Assembly (NCBI GenBank): GCA_002343505.1
Contig: DDQZ01000108.1
Span: 19,718-26,550, forward strand
Origin: Verrucomicrobiaceae bacterium UBA2429
Lineage (GTDB): Bacteria; Verrucomicrobiota; Verrucomicrobiia; Verrucomicrobiales; Verrucomicrobiaceae
Reading direction: 5' to 3'
Length of the DNA stretch: 6,833 nt
Shown in pieces: positions 6,449-6,833 of the stretch. Within the stretch, counting starts at the first letter, position 1, and every line of letters begins with the position of its first letter. The position numbers were made by a program, and so were the translations under genes. The notes below the pieces were generated by a model. That model was not told where the DNA came from and did no database searches. It saw nothing but the letters and a program-made list of their open reading frames with translations.

Positions 6449-6833
6449 TCAGGGGCGGTGCAGGGAGGAGACGAGCTCGTCGAGCTTGTCGGCGAGGGCC
6501 TGGGCCTGGGCGGGGTCGTAGTCGCCGGCGGCGGTCATGCCGAGGGGGGAGATGTGGTTGACGTTGCTGGCGCTGCCGGCGATGGCGGCGTCAAGGGCGG
6601 CCTGGGTGACTTCCCCGTCGTTGCCGGGCGGCCCCTCCCCGCCTGGCTCGCCCTGGGGGATGCCGAAGCTGAGGCGCAGGGTCTGCCCGGTGATGCTGAG
6701 GCTGACGGTGGCAGGCTCTCCGGGGTCGAGGGTGGTGACCTCGTCCACCTGCGCGGCGGTGATGGTGGTGATGGCGGTGATGAGGCCGTGGAGGCTGTTC
6801 AACTGGAGCCGCAGGGGGGCGGACTCGATCTCG
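6449..6833 (-). CDS. Collagen-like, phage-tail-type protein (C-terminal part; 5' end off the window)
   Basis: The frame is open from the right edge to a TGA at 6451-6449, giving about 128 visible residues. The TTG at 6802 is not needed as a start, since the frame continues upstream to the edge (reading ...ESAPLRLQLNSLHG), so this is the C-terminal part of a longer protein. Visible in order: ITAAQVDEVTTLDPGEPATVSL, a beta segment ending LRLSFGIPQ; five collagen-type Gly-x-y triplets (GEP GGE GPP GND GEV, 6652-6608); then TQAALDAAIAGSASNVNHISPLGM and a helical end, ALADKLDELVSSL. A SFGIPQG segment leading into Gly-x-y repeats is typical of phage tail-fibre or tail-associated proteins and of similar chromosomal genes in Verrucomicrobia, where it forms trimeric fibres. 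It converges on the + strand operon. GC is high. It could be a prophage or tail-like island edge, or a stand-alone surface fibre. Confidence 0.78.
   Translation of the reverse strand, partial: EIESAPLRLQLNSLHGLITAITTITAAQVDEVTTLDPGEPATVSLSITGQTLRLSFGIPQGEPGGEGPPGNDGEVTQAALDAAIAGSASNVNHISPLGMTAAGDYDPAQAQALADKLDELVSSLHRP

Overview
The window looks like a fragment of a GC-rich Verrucomicrobia chromosome, probably near Prosthecobacter or Verrucomicrobium. The main evidence is the long secreted protein at 1215-5222. It carries three N-terminal D-D-Y/F-A-x-x-N-x-G-Q-x-K motifs and a DDDD-containing segment followed by an ENDL motif, a combination I associate with large exported verrucomicrobial proteins. 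Three further points fit: start codons without clear Shine-Dalgarno sequences, GC near 72-75% in several stretches, and a collagen-like tail-type gene at the right edge. The lineage call rests on family memory, not on a marker gene.

Layout. Positions 1-93 hold a 13-base G run and no gene. A secreted protein of unknown function (94-1134), a 1335-residue secreted multidomain protein (1215-5222) and a 281-residue membrane-anchored protein (5231-6076) lie on the + strand and probably form one operon. The last two are only 8 bases apart. The big protein has conserved-looking N-terminal motifs, then a Pro/Gly/Asn linker. Base composition falls from about 75% GC to about 50% at that linker, and stays mostly lower through the next gene. 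This resembles loci where a variable C-terminal module travels with a small partner gene. The C-terminal module has a His...Cys arrangement that could be a clan CD (caspase/CHAT-like) peptidase site, but that is unproven.

The most interesting feature is the 372-base gap at 6077-6448, which is not empty. It holds a highly structured, GC-rich RNA-like element on the + strand (about 6085-6330). Its core motifs and crossing pairings resemble the HEARO/omega-RNA that guides IscB nucleases, the ancestors of Cas9. No IscB reading frame follows it in this window, so it appears to be a standalone omega-RNA, inserted right after a stop codon between convergent genes. An 11-bp perfect inverted repeat (6389-6418) separates it from the oppositely oriented collagen-like/phage-tail-type gene that runs off the right edge (6449-6833, - strand).

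How the parts work together: the three + strand products are all predicted to enter the secretion pathway, and the third stays in the membrane. The omega-RNA, if functional, would need an IscB supplied from elsewhere in the genome.
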